Source: Pseudomonas poae (GTDB taxonomy: Bacteria > Pseudomonadota > Gammaproteobacteria > Pseudomonadales > Pseudomonadaceae). From it: a stretch of 64,000 nucleotides of DNA. Below the pieces are notes generated by a model. It had not been told where the DNA came from. It did no database searches and saw only the letters and a program-made list of their open reading frames with translations. Below are positions 19,787 to 30,403 of the stretch, piece after piece. The number at the start of each line of letters is the position of its first letter. The stretch's first letter is position 1. The DNA lies in NCBI GenBank assembly GCA_004000515.1, contig CP034537.1, positions 992,001 to 1,056,000 on the forward strand, written 5' to 3'. A program made the position numbers and the translations under genes.

Positions 19787-22352
19787 ATGAGTTTGAACAC
19801 GCCAGCCAGCGTAAGATTTCGGCCCTTGGAAAGTCATCGTTTGACGCTTTTGGCGCGTTGCTTGTTGCTGCTGAGCGGCGCCCATGCCATGGGTGCCCAG
19901 GCAAACGAAAACGTTCAATTCAACCCGGCGTTCTTTCCGGATACGGGTGGCCAGCATGTCGACATTTCAAAATTCAGCCAGGGCAACATCGTGCTGCCCG
20001 GCAGCTACCGCACCGATGTCTACCTCAATGGCCAGTGGGTTGGGCGCGAGACGTTATCGTTCGTTGCCGTCGAAGGCCAAGACTCCGCGCAGATGTGCCT
20101 GGAGCGTGACGCGCTGCTTCGGCTCGGGATCGATCTGGACGCAACGCAAAGACAGTCTGCCGAAGCCGGAGAGACCACCCCGGCCCCGTTCATCAGCTGT
20201 GCCGATATCGGCATCTACCTGCCCAGCGCCAGCAGCGAATTTGACCCCGGTGAAAACCGCCTCAGCCTGCAGGTCCCACAGATTTACCTGGCACGTAAAG
20301 CGCGCGGCTATGTCGACCCACAGCACTGGGACAGCGGTGTAGACGCCGCCTTTGTACGCTACAACGCCAATACCTTTGCCACCCAGGCAAATGGTCGTTC
20401 GTTCAACTCCAATTACCTGGGCCTGAACACCGGCCTCAACCTGGGCGACTGGCACTTTCGTCATAACGGCAGCTACAGCGTCACCGATAACGCCTCGGGC
20501 TACCAAAGCAGCAGCACTTACGTGCAGCGCGACTGGACCTCGTTGAAGTCCCAAGTGATGGTGGGCGAGATCTTCACCTCCGGCGAACTGTTCGACAGCG
20601 TACGCCTGCGTGGCGCGAGCCTGTTTACCGACGACCGTATGCTGCCCGACTCCCTGACCGGCTTTGCACCTGTGGTACGCGGCATTGCCGAGACCAACGC
20701 ACGGGTCACCGTGCGCCAGCGCGGCGTGTTACTTGATGAGGTGTCAGTTGCCCCGGGGCCATTCGTGCTCAACGACTTGTTTGCCACCGGCTACGGCGGC
20801 GATCTGACCGTCACCGTCACCGAGGCCGATGGTCGACAGCGCGAGTTCATCGTTCCGTTTGCCACCAACGCCAACCTGCTGCGTCCGGGCTACAGCCGCT
20901 ACTCATTAAGTGCCGGCCAGTTGGATGAGATTGGATTGCGCCACCCGCCAACCATGATGCAAGCCACCTACCAGCACGGCCTGAGCAACCTGCTGACGGG
21001 CTACACAGGGGCGGTCGTTGGAGAGGACTACAACTCGCAACTGGTGGGAGCGGCCTTCAACACGCCAATGGGCGCGCTGTCCTTGACCTGACCCGTTCGA
21101 GCGCACACCTGCCGGGACATGGCTCACGCGATGGGCAAAGCCTGCAAATGCGCTACAGCAAGAACTTCACCGAGTCCGGCACTCACTTTGCCCTCGGCGC
21201 CTACCGCTACTCTACCGAAGGCTTCCTGAGTGTGCGCGACGCTGCGCGAGTGCGCGACCTGGCCATCGACAGGCTCAGCCTGGATAACGTCTCACGTCTG
21301 CGCGACAGGATGGACATCAGCCTCAACCAGGCACTGGGCAGCGGCTCCGTTTACCTCACCGGCTCCATGCAGAACTATTGGAACCGCGACAGCGAAACCT
21401 GACCTTCACCACGGGATACACCAGCAACTGGAGGGCATGCACTACACCCTCAGCGCTCAGCGCACCAAGGACTTGCTGAGCGAACGGGTCGATAAACAGG
21501 TAGAACTGAGCGTGAGCCTGCCCCTAGGCAGCGGCGCCCGCGCGCCCACCTTGACCACCACGGCCTATAACGGCAGTCAAAGCAGCGGCGAACGCCTGAA
21601 CCTCGGTGGCACCCTGGGTGAACGCAGCGAGTTCACTTATGGCGTGGGCGGCAGTCGCACGCACGGCAGCGGCACCTCTGCCAGTGCCGATGTGAAGTAC
21701 CAGGCGAGTCAAGGCGTACTGTCCGCAGGTTATGGGCAGAGCAGTGATTACCGCGCGATGTCCCTCGGCATGACGGGCGGCATCGTCGCCCATGCTGGCG
21801 GCGTGACCTTCGCCCCCGAACTCGGCGACACGATTGGTATCGTCCAGGCACCTGACGCGCAGGGTGCGCGGATCAACGGCAATCACGGTTCCCAAGTCGG
21901 CAAAAGCGGTTACGCGATCGTGCCCTACCTTTCGCCGTATCGCCAGAACGTGGTCGAACTCGACCCCAAAGACCTCTCTGTCGATGTGGAACTCAAGACC
22001 GCCGCACAAAACGTCGCACCTCGCGCAGGTTCGGTGGTGAAGCTGCAATTTGACACCGTCAGCGGCCAGGCCCTTTTGATCACAGCACTGCGTGAGGATG
22101 GCAACTTAATGCCGTTTGGTTCGGATGTGTTCGATGAAGATGGCAACAGCGTGGGCATTGTCGGACAGGGCGGCAAGGCATTTGTACGCGTCGCGCGCCC
22201 GCAGGGAGTTGACCGTCAAGTGGGGCGGCGGTGCCAGCGCCACATGCCGGCTGAGCTATGACGTGGGCGAGAAGCCTACATCTGAAACCGCCGAGCGCCT
22301 GCGCCTTCTGGATGCAGGTCGTTGTGACAGTGACTTACGTTTGCAGGACTGA
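19787..22352 (+). CDS. Outer-membrane fimbrial usher (frameshifted four times in this sequence)
   Basis: Outer-membrane pore that assembles and secretes subunits. After the signal region the N-terminal domain reads VQFNPAFFPDTGGQHVDISK. Plug and barrel motifs such as RGASLFTDDRMLPDSLTGFA and VRGIAETNARVTVRQRG follow. The C-terminal domain contains a Cys pair (ATCRLSYDV and AGRCDSDL). The frame breaks at about 21085, 21398-21400, 21433-21435 and 22204-22206. The first three are one-base losses in GG, CC and GGG runs and the fourth is a net +1. The restored length is about 855 residues, as in the family. It is read directly into the first adhesin gene. Confidence 0.87.
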
Positions 22353-22354
22353 AG

Positions 22355-23304
22355 ATGAAATATTCAATCAAACTTGTTTCGACACTGCTGGTACTCAGCT
22401 TGCCGATCACGGTACAGGCAGCTTGTGATAGATACCCCAACTCGGCGCTTGGCCTGGCATTGCCCGCGACAATCACCGTGCCGCAGAGCCTTCCGTGGGA
22501 GGCATCATTATCCGCCGGGCATTCACTGAAACCGCGCCAGCGTTCACCATTTACTGTGCGACGGCGACCCCTCGAACCTTCACAGGACGATACACGACGT
22601 CAGTGCAAGTGCCAGGAGCGGGAGTATCGGCCCATCCCACCAACGTGCCAGGCGTTGGCATACGGGTGATGGTCCGAAACTCCAATGGACTGGTTTATCC
22701 TCATTCGTTGATCAGTACGTCTGGCGTAGATCCAGGCGGTACAACGCACTACAGCAATGTCAGCGCCGAGGCGATTTTCTACAAGATCGGCCCCGTCACG
22801 AACGAAACCCTCTATGCGGGAAACCTTCTTTACGACCGATGGGGATTCCAAGAGGGATACTTCTCATTGGGGCTTAGCAATTCGGCACGCTTTGTTACAC
22901 CCGCCGCCACTTGTGACCTGACAGCTGGCGATGTCAACCGCACAATCGCACTTCCCCCCATACAAGTAAGCGATCTCAAAGACGTCGTCACTGCAGGCAC
23001 GAGCAATTTTGAGCTAACCGCAAATTGCACCGACGCCTCCAACGTGACTTTCCGTATGACAGGCACACCCGCACCCGGCAACGCCTTGCTCTTTGCCAAC
23101 AGCGGTTCGGCGAGCGGGGTAGCGCTGTGGGTGTACTCACGTATCAACGGTGTACCCGCCACTATCAGTAATGGCGGCACTCGCACCCTCTCGGTTTCCG
23201 GCAATCGAGCGGTGCTGCCGCTCAGCGCCGCCTATCACAAAAACGGCACAGTCAGCCAAGGCACGCTGATCAGTTCCGCCACAGTCAACATTACTTACAA
23301 CTGA
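22355..23304 (+). CDS. Two-domain fimbrial adhesin, first copy (frameshifted)
   Basis: Predicted tip adhesin of about 316 residues. Signal peptide LPITVQA, then a receptor-type domain with CDRYPNSALGLALPATITVP and AEAIFYKIGPVTNETLYAG. The second domain is pilin-like from about residue 180 (ATCDLTAGDVNRTIALPPIQ) and ends GTLISSATVNITYN, with Gly at position -14 and penultimate Tyr for donor-strand exchange. The frame breaks at 22493-22495; one extra G restores SLPVGGIIIRRAF. It starts 2 bases after the usher stop. The ligand is unknown. It is clearly related to the next gene. Confidence 0.8.
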
Positions 23305-23377
23305 AAAATGCCTGACGAGTGATGTTGAGTACAGCACAGCGGGATTAAACACAGACACTGACTGTTGGGAGTAAGGG

Positions 23378-24307
23378 ATGAAGGACCGAATCAAACTTTT
23401 GTGGGCATTGCTGGCCCTCGGAATGCCAATGGCCGCTCAGGCGACGTGCAGCAGGTACCAAAATGACACATTCACCCTGAACCTACCGGCGACTTTCACC
23501 GTGCCTGACAGTCTTCCTATCGGAAGTGTGATCACTCGCCAGGCATTTTCAGGGACGGCTCCCGGCTGGACGGCAACCTGTTTTCTGGCAACCCGATGGA
23601 TCAACGGGCGCTACCCGAACAACCACAACCAGGGTGTCCACCCCACCGAGGTGCCAGGCGTAGGCGTGGCCGTAAGGATGACATTCAACGGTGGGGGCAA
23701 CTCACTCTTTACCCTTCATAGCATACCTGCGGCGACGGCGACCGGACCGGTCCCGAGCTTCACCTGGGCAGAGGCGACCTTCTACAAAATCGGTCCGGTC
23801 ACCACCGGGACAGTGCCCGCCGGCTACTTCTTCGAACAGAAATGGACTAAGTCTTCAAACACTTTTCGCCTGCAACTCGGCAGCCCGGTCCGTTTTATCC
23901 GACCCGTCGCCACGTGTGACTTGGCCGTCGGAGACGTCAGCCGCACCATCTTTCTTCCCTCGATCAAGGTCAACGATTTTAACAACGGGCTCACTGCAGG
24001 TGCTCACAACTTCGACTTGAGCGCCAATTGCAGCAATGCCGCCAACGTAACCTTTCGCATCACCGGCACTCCAGCACCGGGAAACTCCCTGCTTTTTTCC
24101 AACACCGGCTCAGCGGGCGGCGTCGCACTGTGGATGTATTCACGCATCAACGGCGCGCCCGCCACCATCTCCAATAACGGCACTCGCACGTTGGCTGTTT
24201 CAGGCAATCGGGCAGTGCTGCCACTCGGCGCCGCTTATCACAGGAACGGTACGGTCAGCCAAGGCACGCTGGTCAGTACCGCCACCGTCAACATCACCTA
24301 TAACTAA
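23378..24307 (+). CDS. Two-domain fimbrial adhesin, second copy
   Basis: 309 residues, intact. Signal peptide to MAAQA, N-terminal domain with CSRYQNDTFTLNLPATFTVP and AEATFYKIGPVTTGTVPAG, and pilin-like C-terminal domain from VATCDLAVGDVSRTIFLPSI to GTLVSTATVNITYN. It shares motifs with the preceding gene along its whole length, most closely in the C-terminal half, which points to tandem duplication with faster change in the receptor domain. It is likely an alternative or additional tip protein. An 18-base gap separates it from the minor pilin gene. Confidence 0.84.
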   Translation: MKDRIKLLWALLALGMPMAAQATCSRYQNDTFTLNLPATFTVPDSLPIGSVITRQAFSGTAPGWTATCFLATRWINGRYPNNHNQGVHPTEVPGVGVAVRMTFNGGGNSLFTLHSIPAATATGPVPSFTWAEATFYKIGPVTTGTVPAGYFFEQKWTKSSNTFRLQLGSPVRFIRPVATCDLAVGDVSRTIFLPSIKVNDFNNGLTAGAHNFDLSANCSNAANVTFRITGTPAPGNSLLFSNTGSAGGVALWMYSRINGAPATISNNGTRTLAVSGNRAVLPLGAAYHRNGTVSQGTLVSTATVNITYN

Positions 24308-24325
24308 AACCCTGAGGAGTACCCC

Positions 24326-24856
24326 ATGTTCATACGAACGCTGCCCTTTCTGCTGACAATCGCCACAAGCCTGGCTATCAATACGGCACAAGCCACCACG
24401 AACGGCGCCCTTAATTTCAGAGGGCAGGTCAATGCCGGCACTTGCAACCTGGCGGCCGGGGATGTGAACCGTACGGTCACGCTGCCTACTATCAAGATTT
24501 CCGATTTTGATTCGAACGGATGGACAGCCGGAAACTTCGATTTCGAGGTTTCCGCCGATTGCGAATCAGACATTAGCAATGTGATCTTCCTGTTCGCCGG
24601 CACCCCCTCTGCAGGAACTCCGGCGCTATTTTCCAATACCGGCAGTTCTGGCGGCACAGCACTGGTGCTGTCGCACCGGGCAACGACTAACACAGTGATC
24701 CCTGCCAACGGCACTCTCGCACAGCGTAGCAAGACCGTCGTAACCTCCAATAAGAAAGCGGTACTGCCACTTTCAGCGGCCTACCACAAATCTGGAGGAG
24801 CAATTACTCAGGGTACGCTGGTCAGCGCGGTGACTGTTTCGATCACCTACAACTAA
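24326..24856 (+). CDS. Minor fimbrial subunit, first copy
   Basis: 176-residue pilin with a signal peptide to about residue 23 (NTAQA). The mature part starts TTNGALNFRGQVNAGTCNLA and has a Cys pair (GTCNL and SADCES). It ends GTLVSAVTVSITYN with Gly -14 and penultimate Tyr. Its body matches the C-terminal pilin domain of the two adhesins (NLAAGDVNRTVTLPTIKISD). Probably an adaptor or minor subunit. Last-but-one gene of the operon; the next gene begins 19 bases later with GAAAGGAG before its start. Confidence 0.85.
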   Translation: MFIRTLPFLLTIATSLAINTAQATTNGALNFRGQVNAGTCNLAAGDVNRTVTLPTIKISDFDSNGWTAGNFDFEVSADCESDISNVIFLFAGTPSAGTPALFSNTGSSGGTALVLSHRATTNTVIPANGTLAQRSKTVVTSNKKAVLPLSAAYHKSGGAITQGTLVSAVTVSITYN

Positions 24857-24875
24857 TGCCAGAAAGGAGTCTCTA

Positions 24876-25397
24876 ATGTTCCTACGAACCCTGCCTTTAT
24901 TGTTGGCAATAACCGCGAGCCTGGCGGCCCATTCAGTGCAGGCGGCGACTACCGGAACCTTGACCTTCCGAGGGCAGGTAAATGCCGGCACGTGCAACCT
25001 GGCAGCAGGGGATGTGAACCGAACGATCACGTTGCCAACGGTGAAAGTCTCCAACTTCGACGCCGCCAACGAGGTGGGGGTTCAGTCTTTTGACCTGACC
25101 GCCGATTGCGAATCCGACATTCGTACGGTGTCCTTCCTGTTCACGGGTACGCCGGCCACTGGAAACGGTGCACTCTTTGCGAATACGGGCACCTCTACCG
25201 GGACGGCACTTTCGCTTTCCCATCGAAACGTTGCCTACATTCCTGCCAACGGCACGGCTGCTCAGCGCACGCGCCAGGTCGCAACCAGCGGCCAAAAAGC
25301 GGTGCTGCCGATGAACGCGTCATATTTTAAAAATGGCACATTGGTCAAATCTGGCACCTTGGTCAGCGTGGTGACGGTCGCCATCACTTACAACTGA
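24876..25397 (+). CDS. Minor fimbrial subunit, second copy
   Basis: 173 residues, a close paralogue of the preceding pilin. Signal peptide to AAHSVQA, then ATTGTLTFRGQVNAGTCNLA, SADCES-equivalent TADCESDIRTVSFLF, and C-terminal GTLVSVVTVAITYN. Good Shine-Dalgarno AGAAAGGAG. It is the last gene of the fimbrial operon. A bidirectional terminator 19 bases downstream separates it from convergent phaF. Confidence 0.85.
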   Translation: MFLRTLPLLLAITASLAAHSVQAATTGTLTFRGQVNAGTCNLAAGDVNRTITLPTVKVSNFDAANEVGVQSFDLTADCESDIRTVSFLFTGTPATGNGALFANTGTSTGTALSLSHRNVAYIPANGTAAQRTRQVATSGQKAVLPMNASYFKNGTLVKSGTLVSVVTVAITYN

Positions 25398-25415
25398 GGA
25401 GAGATTTGGCTCATT

Positions 25416-25450
25416 AAAAAATGCCCGACCTTAAATGGCCGGGCATTTTT
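25416..25450. terminator. Bidirectional terminator between the fimbrial operon and phaF
   Basis: AAAAATGCCCG-A-CC pairs with GGCCGGGCATTTTT across a short TTAAAT loop. It lies between convergent genes and has A/T runs on both sides. Confidence 0.9.
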
Positions 25451-25464
25451 GTATCTCGCTAATC

Positions 25465-26409
25465 TCAGGACTGACTGGACGGCGTCGAAGTGACCGGCGT
25501 TGCAGACGGAGTAGCGGCGGGCGTCGGTGCGGACACCGAGTTGGTGGAAGACGCTGTCGGCGCAGTCGCAGGTTTGGCCGCAACGGCTGGCTTCGGTGCT
25601 ACTGGCTTTTTGGCTACCGCAGGTTTCTTGGCGGCGGCCGGTTTTGCCGCCGGTTTCGCGGCAGCAGGCTTAGCTGCAGGTTTAGCAGCAGCCGGTTTAG
25701 CCGCTGCGGTTTTGGCCGCGGGCTTGGCAACCGGTTTGGCAGCAGGTTTTGCCGCAGCCTTGGCAGCAGGCTTAGCCGCTGGTTTGGCAGCTGCTTTAGC
25801 CGCTACCGGCTTTTTTAACGGCAGGCTTGGCGGCCGGTTTAGCGGCTGCAGTTTTGGCCGCTGGTTTTGCGGCAGGTTTTGCAGCGGCCTTGGCTACCGG
25901 CTTGGCAGCTGCTTTTACCAGAGGCTTGGCAGCTGCTTTAGCCGCAGGTTTCGCAGCGGCAGTTTTAGCAGCCGGCTTGGCTGCCGGTTTGGCGGCTGCA
26001 GTTTTCGCCGGAACCACTTTGGCGCCGGTGAGTTTTTCGATTTGCTTGGTCAGGGTATCGACCTTGCTGTGCAGCGTCTTCAACTCAGCCTTGCTCGGTA
26101 CGCCCAGTCGAGAAATGGCACTGTTCAGGCGCTTGTCGAAAGTTTCTTCCAACTTGCCCCAAGCGTCAGAAACGCTCGACTTGGCGGAGCCGGCAGTTGC
26201 CTTGGCCGCTTCAACTTTTTTACCGACGGTGCTTTTGGTCAACTTCTCGGCCTTTTCGCCGTCCTTGACCAAAGTCTCGAAGTACTTGCCGCCATCACTG
26301 CTAACCTTCGAGTACACGCCTAAACCAGCCAGCCAGATCTTACGGGAATATTTTTCAACTTCCCCGACCCACGAGCTGCCTTCTTTCTGAGTAGTCTTTT
26401 AACAGCCAT
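25465..26409 (-). CDS. phaF: Phasin PhaF, PHA granule and DNA-binding protein (frameshifted twice)
   Basis: Granule-associated protein. The N-terminal phasin domain (KYFETLVKDGEKAEKL, coiled-coil KLEETFDKRLNSAISRLGV) binds polymer. The C-terminal half is a long histone-H1-like Ala/Lys/Pro tail of AAKPAAKP repeats that binds DNA and helps granule segregation. The start ATG at 26409 gives MAVK, then the frame breaks in the A-run 26397-26400; one more A gives VKKTTQKEGSSWVGEVEKYS. A second break lies in the six-base run at 25811-25816, where removing one base continues the repeats to TPSSQS. Restored length is about 313 residues. It lies 12 bases after phaI. Confidence 0.9.
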
Positions 26410-26421
26410 CCCGATGTCTCC

Positions 26422-26842
26422 TTAGTGTTTACGCGCGACACGTTCGAGCAATGCCGTCAGCTCTTCGAGCTTAGCAGAGAGTGTCTCCACGTCATGTTTA
26501 GACGCAATGCCGATTCGATTCAAGGCACTTGCTACACGAGTATCAAAAGCTTTTTCAACTTTATCCAGCTGAACTTCTACCAGACCTTTGACGGAGGAGA
26601 CATTACTCTTTACTTGGTCAATCTGACTGTTGGCGGCCTCAAGTTGTTCAACTGCAACTTTTTGCCTTTACTTTCAATATGTTGACCAGTTTTAACCAGC
26701 TCTTTGAAGTACTCGCTGCCCTCGCTTCCGACCTTGGCGTAGGCACCCAGGCCCGCCAGCCAAATCTTGCGAGCGTAGGATTTAACGTCGCTCAAAGCAG
26801 TGGCTTGGGCGTCGATTTTTTCTTCAAGATAACTTTGGCCAT
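26422..26842 (-). CDS. phaI: Phasin PhaI (frameshifted twice)
   Basis: Small granule-coat protein of about 139 residues. The start is MAKVILKKK. The frame shifts at the T-run 26816-26821 into IDAQATALSDVKSYARKIWL, followed by GAYAKVGSEGSEYFKELVKT. A second one-base loss at 26659-26663 interrupts SKGKKVAVEQLEAANSQID. The predicted coiled coil continues VKSNVSSVKGLVEVQLDKVE and ends LLERVARKH. Its N-terminal part matches PhaF (YARKIWLAGLGAY against YSRKIWLAGLGVY). First gene of phaI-phaF. Confidence 0.9.
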
Positions 26843-26947
26843 GGTGCACCTCACGCAAAAAAGGGGGGAGGAACGGCCCGCAGGAGTTGAGGGCTTGGGC
26901 ACAAAGTAGGAGGAAAAATTAGAATCGGCACCCTAAGAGCAGGTTAA

Positions 26948-27223
26948 TCAGGCCAACGCCTTATCCAGGGCCTTCTCGATTTCAGACTTGATGGTGCCGC
27001 TCATGGCTGACATCAACAGCCCCAGTTCCACATCAATACGCAGCGAATCATCGGCCACTAGTACGGTGCCTTTAACCCCTGAACGCTTGAGATTCAAGGT
27101 ATCACCAGACCACGACGGCTCCAGGCCATATTGCTCCTGAAGTTTTTGCGCCAACTTGTCGGCCTTCGCCCGCGCGCCTTCTTTACCCAGGGAATGTGCA
27201 CGCTCAACGGTAATACGGGCCAT
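26948..27223 (-). CDS. Polyhydroxyalkanoic acid system family protein (PHA_gran_rgn)
   Basis: 91-residue protein of the family linked to pha loci. The sequence MARITVERAHSLGKEGARAK has a helical N-terminus rich in Lys and Ala, then a beta-strand half (GDTLNLKRSGVKGTVLVADD) and a helical end (KSEIEKALDKALA). GAGGAG lies upstream of the start. It sits between phaI and the divergently read ubiE, the usual Pseudomonas position. Function unknown. Confidence 0.85.
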   Translation of the reverse strand: MARITVERAHSLGKEGARAKADKLAQKLQEQYGLEPSWSGDTLNLKRSGVKGTVLVADDSLRIDVELGLLMSAMSGTIKSEIEKALDKALA

Positions 27224-27367
27224 TGCAATGACTCCTCTTTATAGCTATTTGGATACCTTCTATGCGGCAAAAGGTCTCGGTGGCCGCCCATCTTACCTTC
27301 AGCCTTGCCAAGACAAAGCAAGCCTTGGGGATTATCATGTCCCGCATTCTCTTTTGGTGACAGCGAT

Positions 27368-28138
27368 ATGACTGATCAGCGCAAAGGCAGCGATGCCGAA
27401 CCCACCACTCACTTCGGCTTCAAGAACGTCCCGGAAAGCCAAAAGGCGGAAAAAGTCGCTGAGGTGTTCCACTCCGTCGCGGCCAAGTACGACCTGATGA
27501 ACGACGTACTTTCCGGCGGCATGCACCGCCTGTGGAAGCGTTTCACCATCGAACTGTCGGGCGTACGTAGCGGCAACCGCGTGCTGGACATCGCCGGCGG
27601 CACGGGCGACCTGGCGGCCAAATTCTCCAAGCTCGTTGGCCCGACCGGCCAAGTGGTGCTGGCGGACATCAACGGTTCGATGCTCAAGGTCGGCCGAGAC
27701 CGCCTGCTGGATAAAGGCGTGGCCGGCAATATCGAATTCGTCCAGGCCGACGCTGAAAAGCTGCCGTTCCCCGACAACCATTTCGACTGCGTGACCATCG
27801 CCTTCGGCCTGCGCAACGTCACCCACAAGGAAGACGCGATCCGCTCGATGCTGCGCGTACTCAAGCCGGGTGGCCGCCTGTTGGTGCTGGAGTTTTCCAA
27901 GCCGACCAACGCCATCATGTCCAAGGTCTACGACACCTACTCCTTCGCCTTCATGCCATTGATGGGCAAGCTGATCACCAATGACGCCGAGAGCTATCGC
28001 TACCTCGCCGAATCGATCCGCATGCACCCCGACCAGGAAACCCTGAAGTCGATGATGGTGGAAGCCGGTTTCGACCGCGTGACCTACCACAACATGACGT
28101 CCGGCATCGTCGCCCTGCACCGTGGTATCAAGCCCTGA
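27368..28138 (+). CDS. ubiE: Ubiquinone/menaquinone C-methyltransferase
   Basis: SAM-dependent methyltransferase acting on the quinone ring in ubiquinone synthesis. It has 256 residues from [20 protein letters not shown]; the open frame upstream is not conserved. SAM motif I is [20 protein letters not shown], followed by UbiE signatures [18 protein letters not shown] and [18 protein letters not shown]. The C-terminus [15 protein letters not shown] is family-typical. The stop and the ubiJ start share one base (TGATG), so ubiE-J-B are translationally coupled. Confidence 0.97.
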   Translation: MTDQRKGSDAEPTTHFGFKNVPESQKAEKVAEVFHSVAAKYDLMNDVLSGGMHRLWKRFTIELSGVRSGNRVLDIAGGTGDLAAKFSKLVGPTGQVVLADINGSMLKVGRDRLLDKGVAGNIEFVQADAEKLPFPDNHFDCVTIAFGLRNVTHKEDAIRSMLRVLKPGGRLLVLEFSKPTNAIMSKVYDTYSFAFMPLMGKLITNDAESYRYLAESIRMHPDQETLKSMMVEAGFDRVTYHNMTSGIVALHRGIKP

Positions 28139-28761
28139 TGCTGCTCGCCGGTCTTCTCGCAAGCGTCGAACACGGCCTCAACCGTGTACTTCGCCTGGAC
28201 AGCACCGCCCTGGCGCGGCTCGCTCACCTGAACGGCAAGATCATTGCCGTGGATTGCACGAGCCCCACCCTGCAGCTGTTTATCCTGCCCAGCGATGAAG
28301 GCCTGCTGCTCGCCAGCGAGTGGGCCGCCGAGGCCGACTGTACCCTGCGTGCGCCGGCATCGAGCCTGCTGCACCTGGCCCTGAGCCGCAACAAGACCGC
28401 GATCCTGCACAGCGCCGAAGTGGAGCTGGAAGGCGACAGTTCAGTGCTGATGGACCTGGCCGCGGTGCTGCAAGACCTGGAACTGGATTGGGAATACGAA
28501 CTGTCACGCTGGATCGGCCCGGTGCCCACCCAGTTGATCAGCGGGCACCTGCGCAGCCGTAAACGCTGGTACCAGCAAGGGTTCGCCAGCCTCAACCAGA
28601 ACCTCGCCGAATACCTGAGCGAAGAATCGCGCACCCTGGTCGGGCAGCGGGAGGCGCAAGCGCGCTTTCGTGAACTCGACAAGGCCAAAATCGACCTGGA
28701 ACGCCTTGAGGCACGCTTCGAGCGCCTGAGCCGTTCCCTTGATCCAAGCGATAACGCATGA
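28138..28761 (+). CDS. ubiJ: Ubiquinone biosynthesis accessory factor UbiJ
   Basis: SCP2-like lipid-binding protein of 207 residues that helps the cytosolic Ubi complex handle hydrophobic intermediates. The N-terminal SCP2 fold covers residues 1-110 ([20 protein letters not shown]). The C-terminus is a coiled coil ([20 protein letters not shown] region). It lies between ubiE and ubiB and overlaps ubiB by four bases (ATGA). Confidence 0.93.
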   Translation: MLLAGLLASVEHGLNRVLRLDSTALARLAHLNGKIIAVDCTSPTLQLFILPSDEGLLLASEWAAEADCTLRAPASSLLHLALSRNKTAILHSAEVELEGDSSVLMDLAAVLQDLELDWEYELSRWIGPVPTQLISGHLRSRKRWYQQGFASLNQNLAEYLSEESRTLVGQREAQARFRELDKAKIDLERLEARFERLSRSLDPSDNA

Positions 28762-30362
28762 AGCTGCTCGCCGTCCGCCGTTTGTTTCGTATCCAGCGCG
28801 TCGTAATCCGCTACCAGCTCGATGACCTGCTGTTCGCCCTGCCCCTGCCGTGGTTCCTGCTCGCGGTACGCTACGTGCTGCCGTGGCGCTGGTTCCCGCG
28901 CAAGAAGCTGGAACTGAGCCGTGGCGCACGCCTGCGCCTGGCGTTGCAGGATTTGGGGCCGATCTTCATCAAGTTCGGGCAGATCCTCTCGACCCGTCGC
29001 GACCTGCTGCCCGAAGACATCGCCGACGAGTTGATGCTGTTGCAGGACCGCGTGCCGCCGTTTGACTCGCAGCAGTCGATGAAGCTCATCGAAGAGCAGT
29101 TGGGCCAAAAGATCAGCGACGTGTTCAGCCGTTTCGACGTTGACCCGCTAGCCTCGGCCTCGGTCGCACAGGTACACGCGGCACAGTTGAAAACCGGCGA
29201 AGAAGTGGTGGTGAAGGTGATTCGCCCCGGCCTCAAGCCGATCATCGACCAAGACCTGGCGTGGCTGTTCATCCTCGCCCGCGCCGCCGAGCGTTTCAGC
29301 GCCGATGCGCGCCTACTGCACCCGGTGGACGTGGTCGCCGACTACGAAAAAACCATCTACGACGAACTCGACCTGCTGCGTGAAGCGGCCAACGCCAGTC
29401 AGCTCAAGCGCAACTTCGAAGGCTCGCCGCTGCTGTACGTGCCGCAAGTGTATTGGGACTGGTGCCGCCCCAAAGTGCTGGTGATGGAGCGCATCTACGG
29501 CGTGCAGGTCACCGACCTCGCCACCCTGGCCGACCAGCGTACCGACATGAAGATGCTCGCCGAGCGCGGTGTAGAGATCTTCTTCACCCAGGTGTTCCGC
29601 GACAGCTTCTTCCACGCCGACATGCACCCGGGCAACATCTTCGTCAGCACCGTCAACCCGTGGAGCCCGCAGTACATCGCGATCGACTGCGGCATCGTCG
29701 GCAGCCTGACCCCGGAAGACCAGGACTACCTGGCCCGCAACCTGTTTGCGTTCTTCAAGCGTGACTACCGCCGCGTGGCGCAGTTGCACATCGATTCGGG
29801 CTGGGTGCCAGCAGAAACCAAGCTCAATGAATTCGAAGCGGCAATTCGTACCGTGTGCGAGCCGATCTTTGAAAAACCACTGAAGGATATTTCCTTCGGC
29901 CAGGTACTGATGCGCCTGTTCCAGACCGCGCGCCGCTTCAATATGGAAGTGCAGCCGCAGCTGGTCCTGCTGCAAAAAACCCTGCTGAACATTGAAGGCC
30001 TGGGCCGTCAGCTGTACCCGGACCTGGACCTGTGGAACACCGCGCAGCCATTCCTCGAGCGCTGGATGCGCGAGCGCATGAGTCCGAAGACCGTGCTGGG
30101 CAACCTGCACAGCCAGATGGAACAGTTGCCGCACCTGGCCAATATGACCCGTGACCTGCTGGAACGCATGTCCCAGCCCCACGCCAAGGACCCCGCGCCA
30201 CCATGGCAAAAGCGTAAGGACGACTGGTTCTTGCGCCTGCTGGGTGCCGCGCACCTGGTCGGTGGCGTGGTTCTCGCCATCGGCGGGCCGCTGAATGAGT
30301 TGGGCCACTGGCCGGCGGGCATCATGGTCGCTGTGGGTGTTTATCTGATCGTGCGTCGATAG
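28758..30362 (+). CDS. ubiB: Ubiquinone biosynthesis kinase-like ATPase UbiB
   Basis: Atypical kinase-like membrane protein required for ubiquinone synthesis, 534 residues. The family KxGQ motif is [16 protein letters not shown] near residue 80, the Ala-rich nucleotide loop is [14 protein letters not shown], and the catalytic-type stretch is [13 protein letters not shown] with [13 protein letters not shown] behind. Two C-terminal transmembrane helices end the protein (about residues 495-533). Third gene of the coupled ubiEJB unit; hisI follows 41 bases downstream. Confidence 0.96.
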   Translation: MKLLAVRRLFRIQRVVIRYQLDDLLFALPLPWFLLAVRYVLPWRWFPRKKLELSRGARLRLALQDLGPIFIKFGQILSTRRDLLPEDIADELMLLQDRVPPFDSQQSMKLIEEQLGQKISDVFSRFDVDPLASASVAQVHAAQLKTGEEVVVKVIRPGLKPIIDQDLAWLFILARAAERFSADARLLHPVDVVADYEKTIYDELDLLREAANASQLKRNFEGSPLLYVPQVYWDWCRPKVLVMERIYGVQVTDLATLADQRTDMKMLAERGVEIFFTQVFRDSFFHADMHPGNIFVSTVNPWSPQYIAIDCGIVGSLTPEDQDYLARNLFAFFKRDYRRVAQLHIDSGWVPAETKLNEFEAAIRTVCEPIFEKPLKDISFGQVLMRLFQTARRFNMEVQPQLVLLQKTLLNIEGLGRQLYPDLDLWNTAQPFLERWMRERMSPKTVLGNLHSQMEQLPHLANMTRDLLERMSQPHAKDPAPPWQKRKDDWFLRLLGAAHLVGGVVLAIGGPLNELGHWPAGIMVAVGVYLIVRR

Positions 30363-30403
30363 CCAATCCGGTTATACACTGTCGCAAATTGCCGGAGCCG
30401 AAC

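Noticed and set aside
25490..26323. Plus-strand Ala/Gly-rich open frame opposite phaF
   Set aside because: Reverse complement of the AAKPAAKP repeats; it only looks like a glycine/alanine-rich structural protein.
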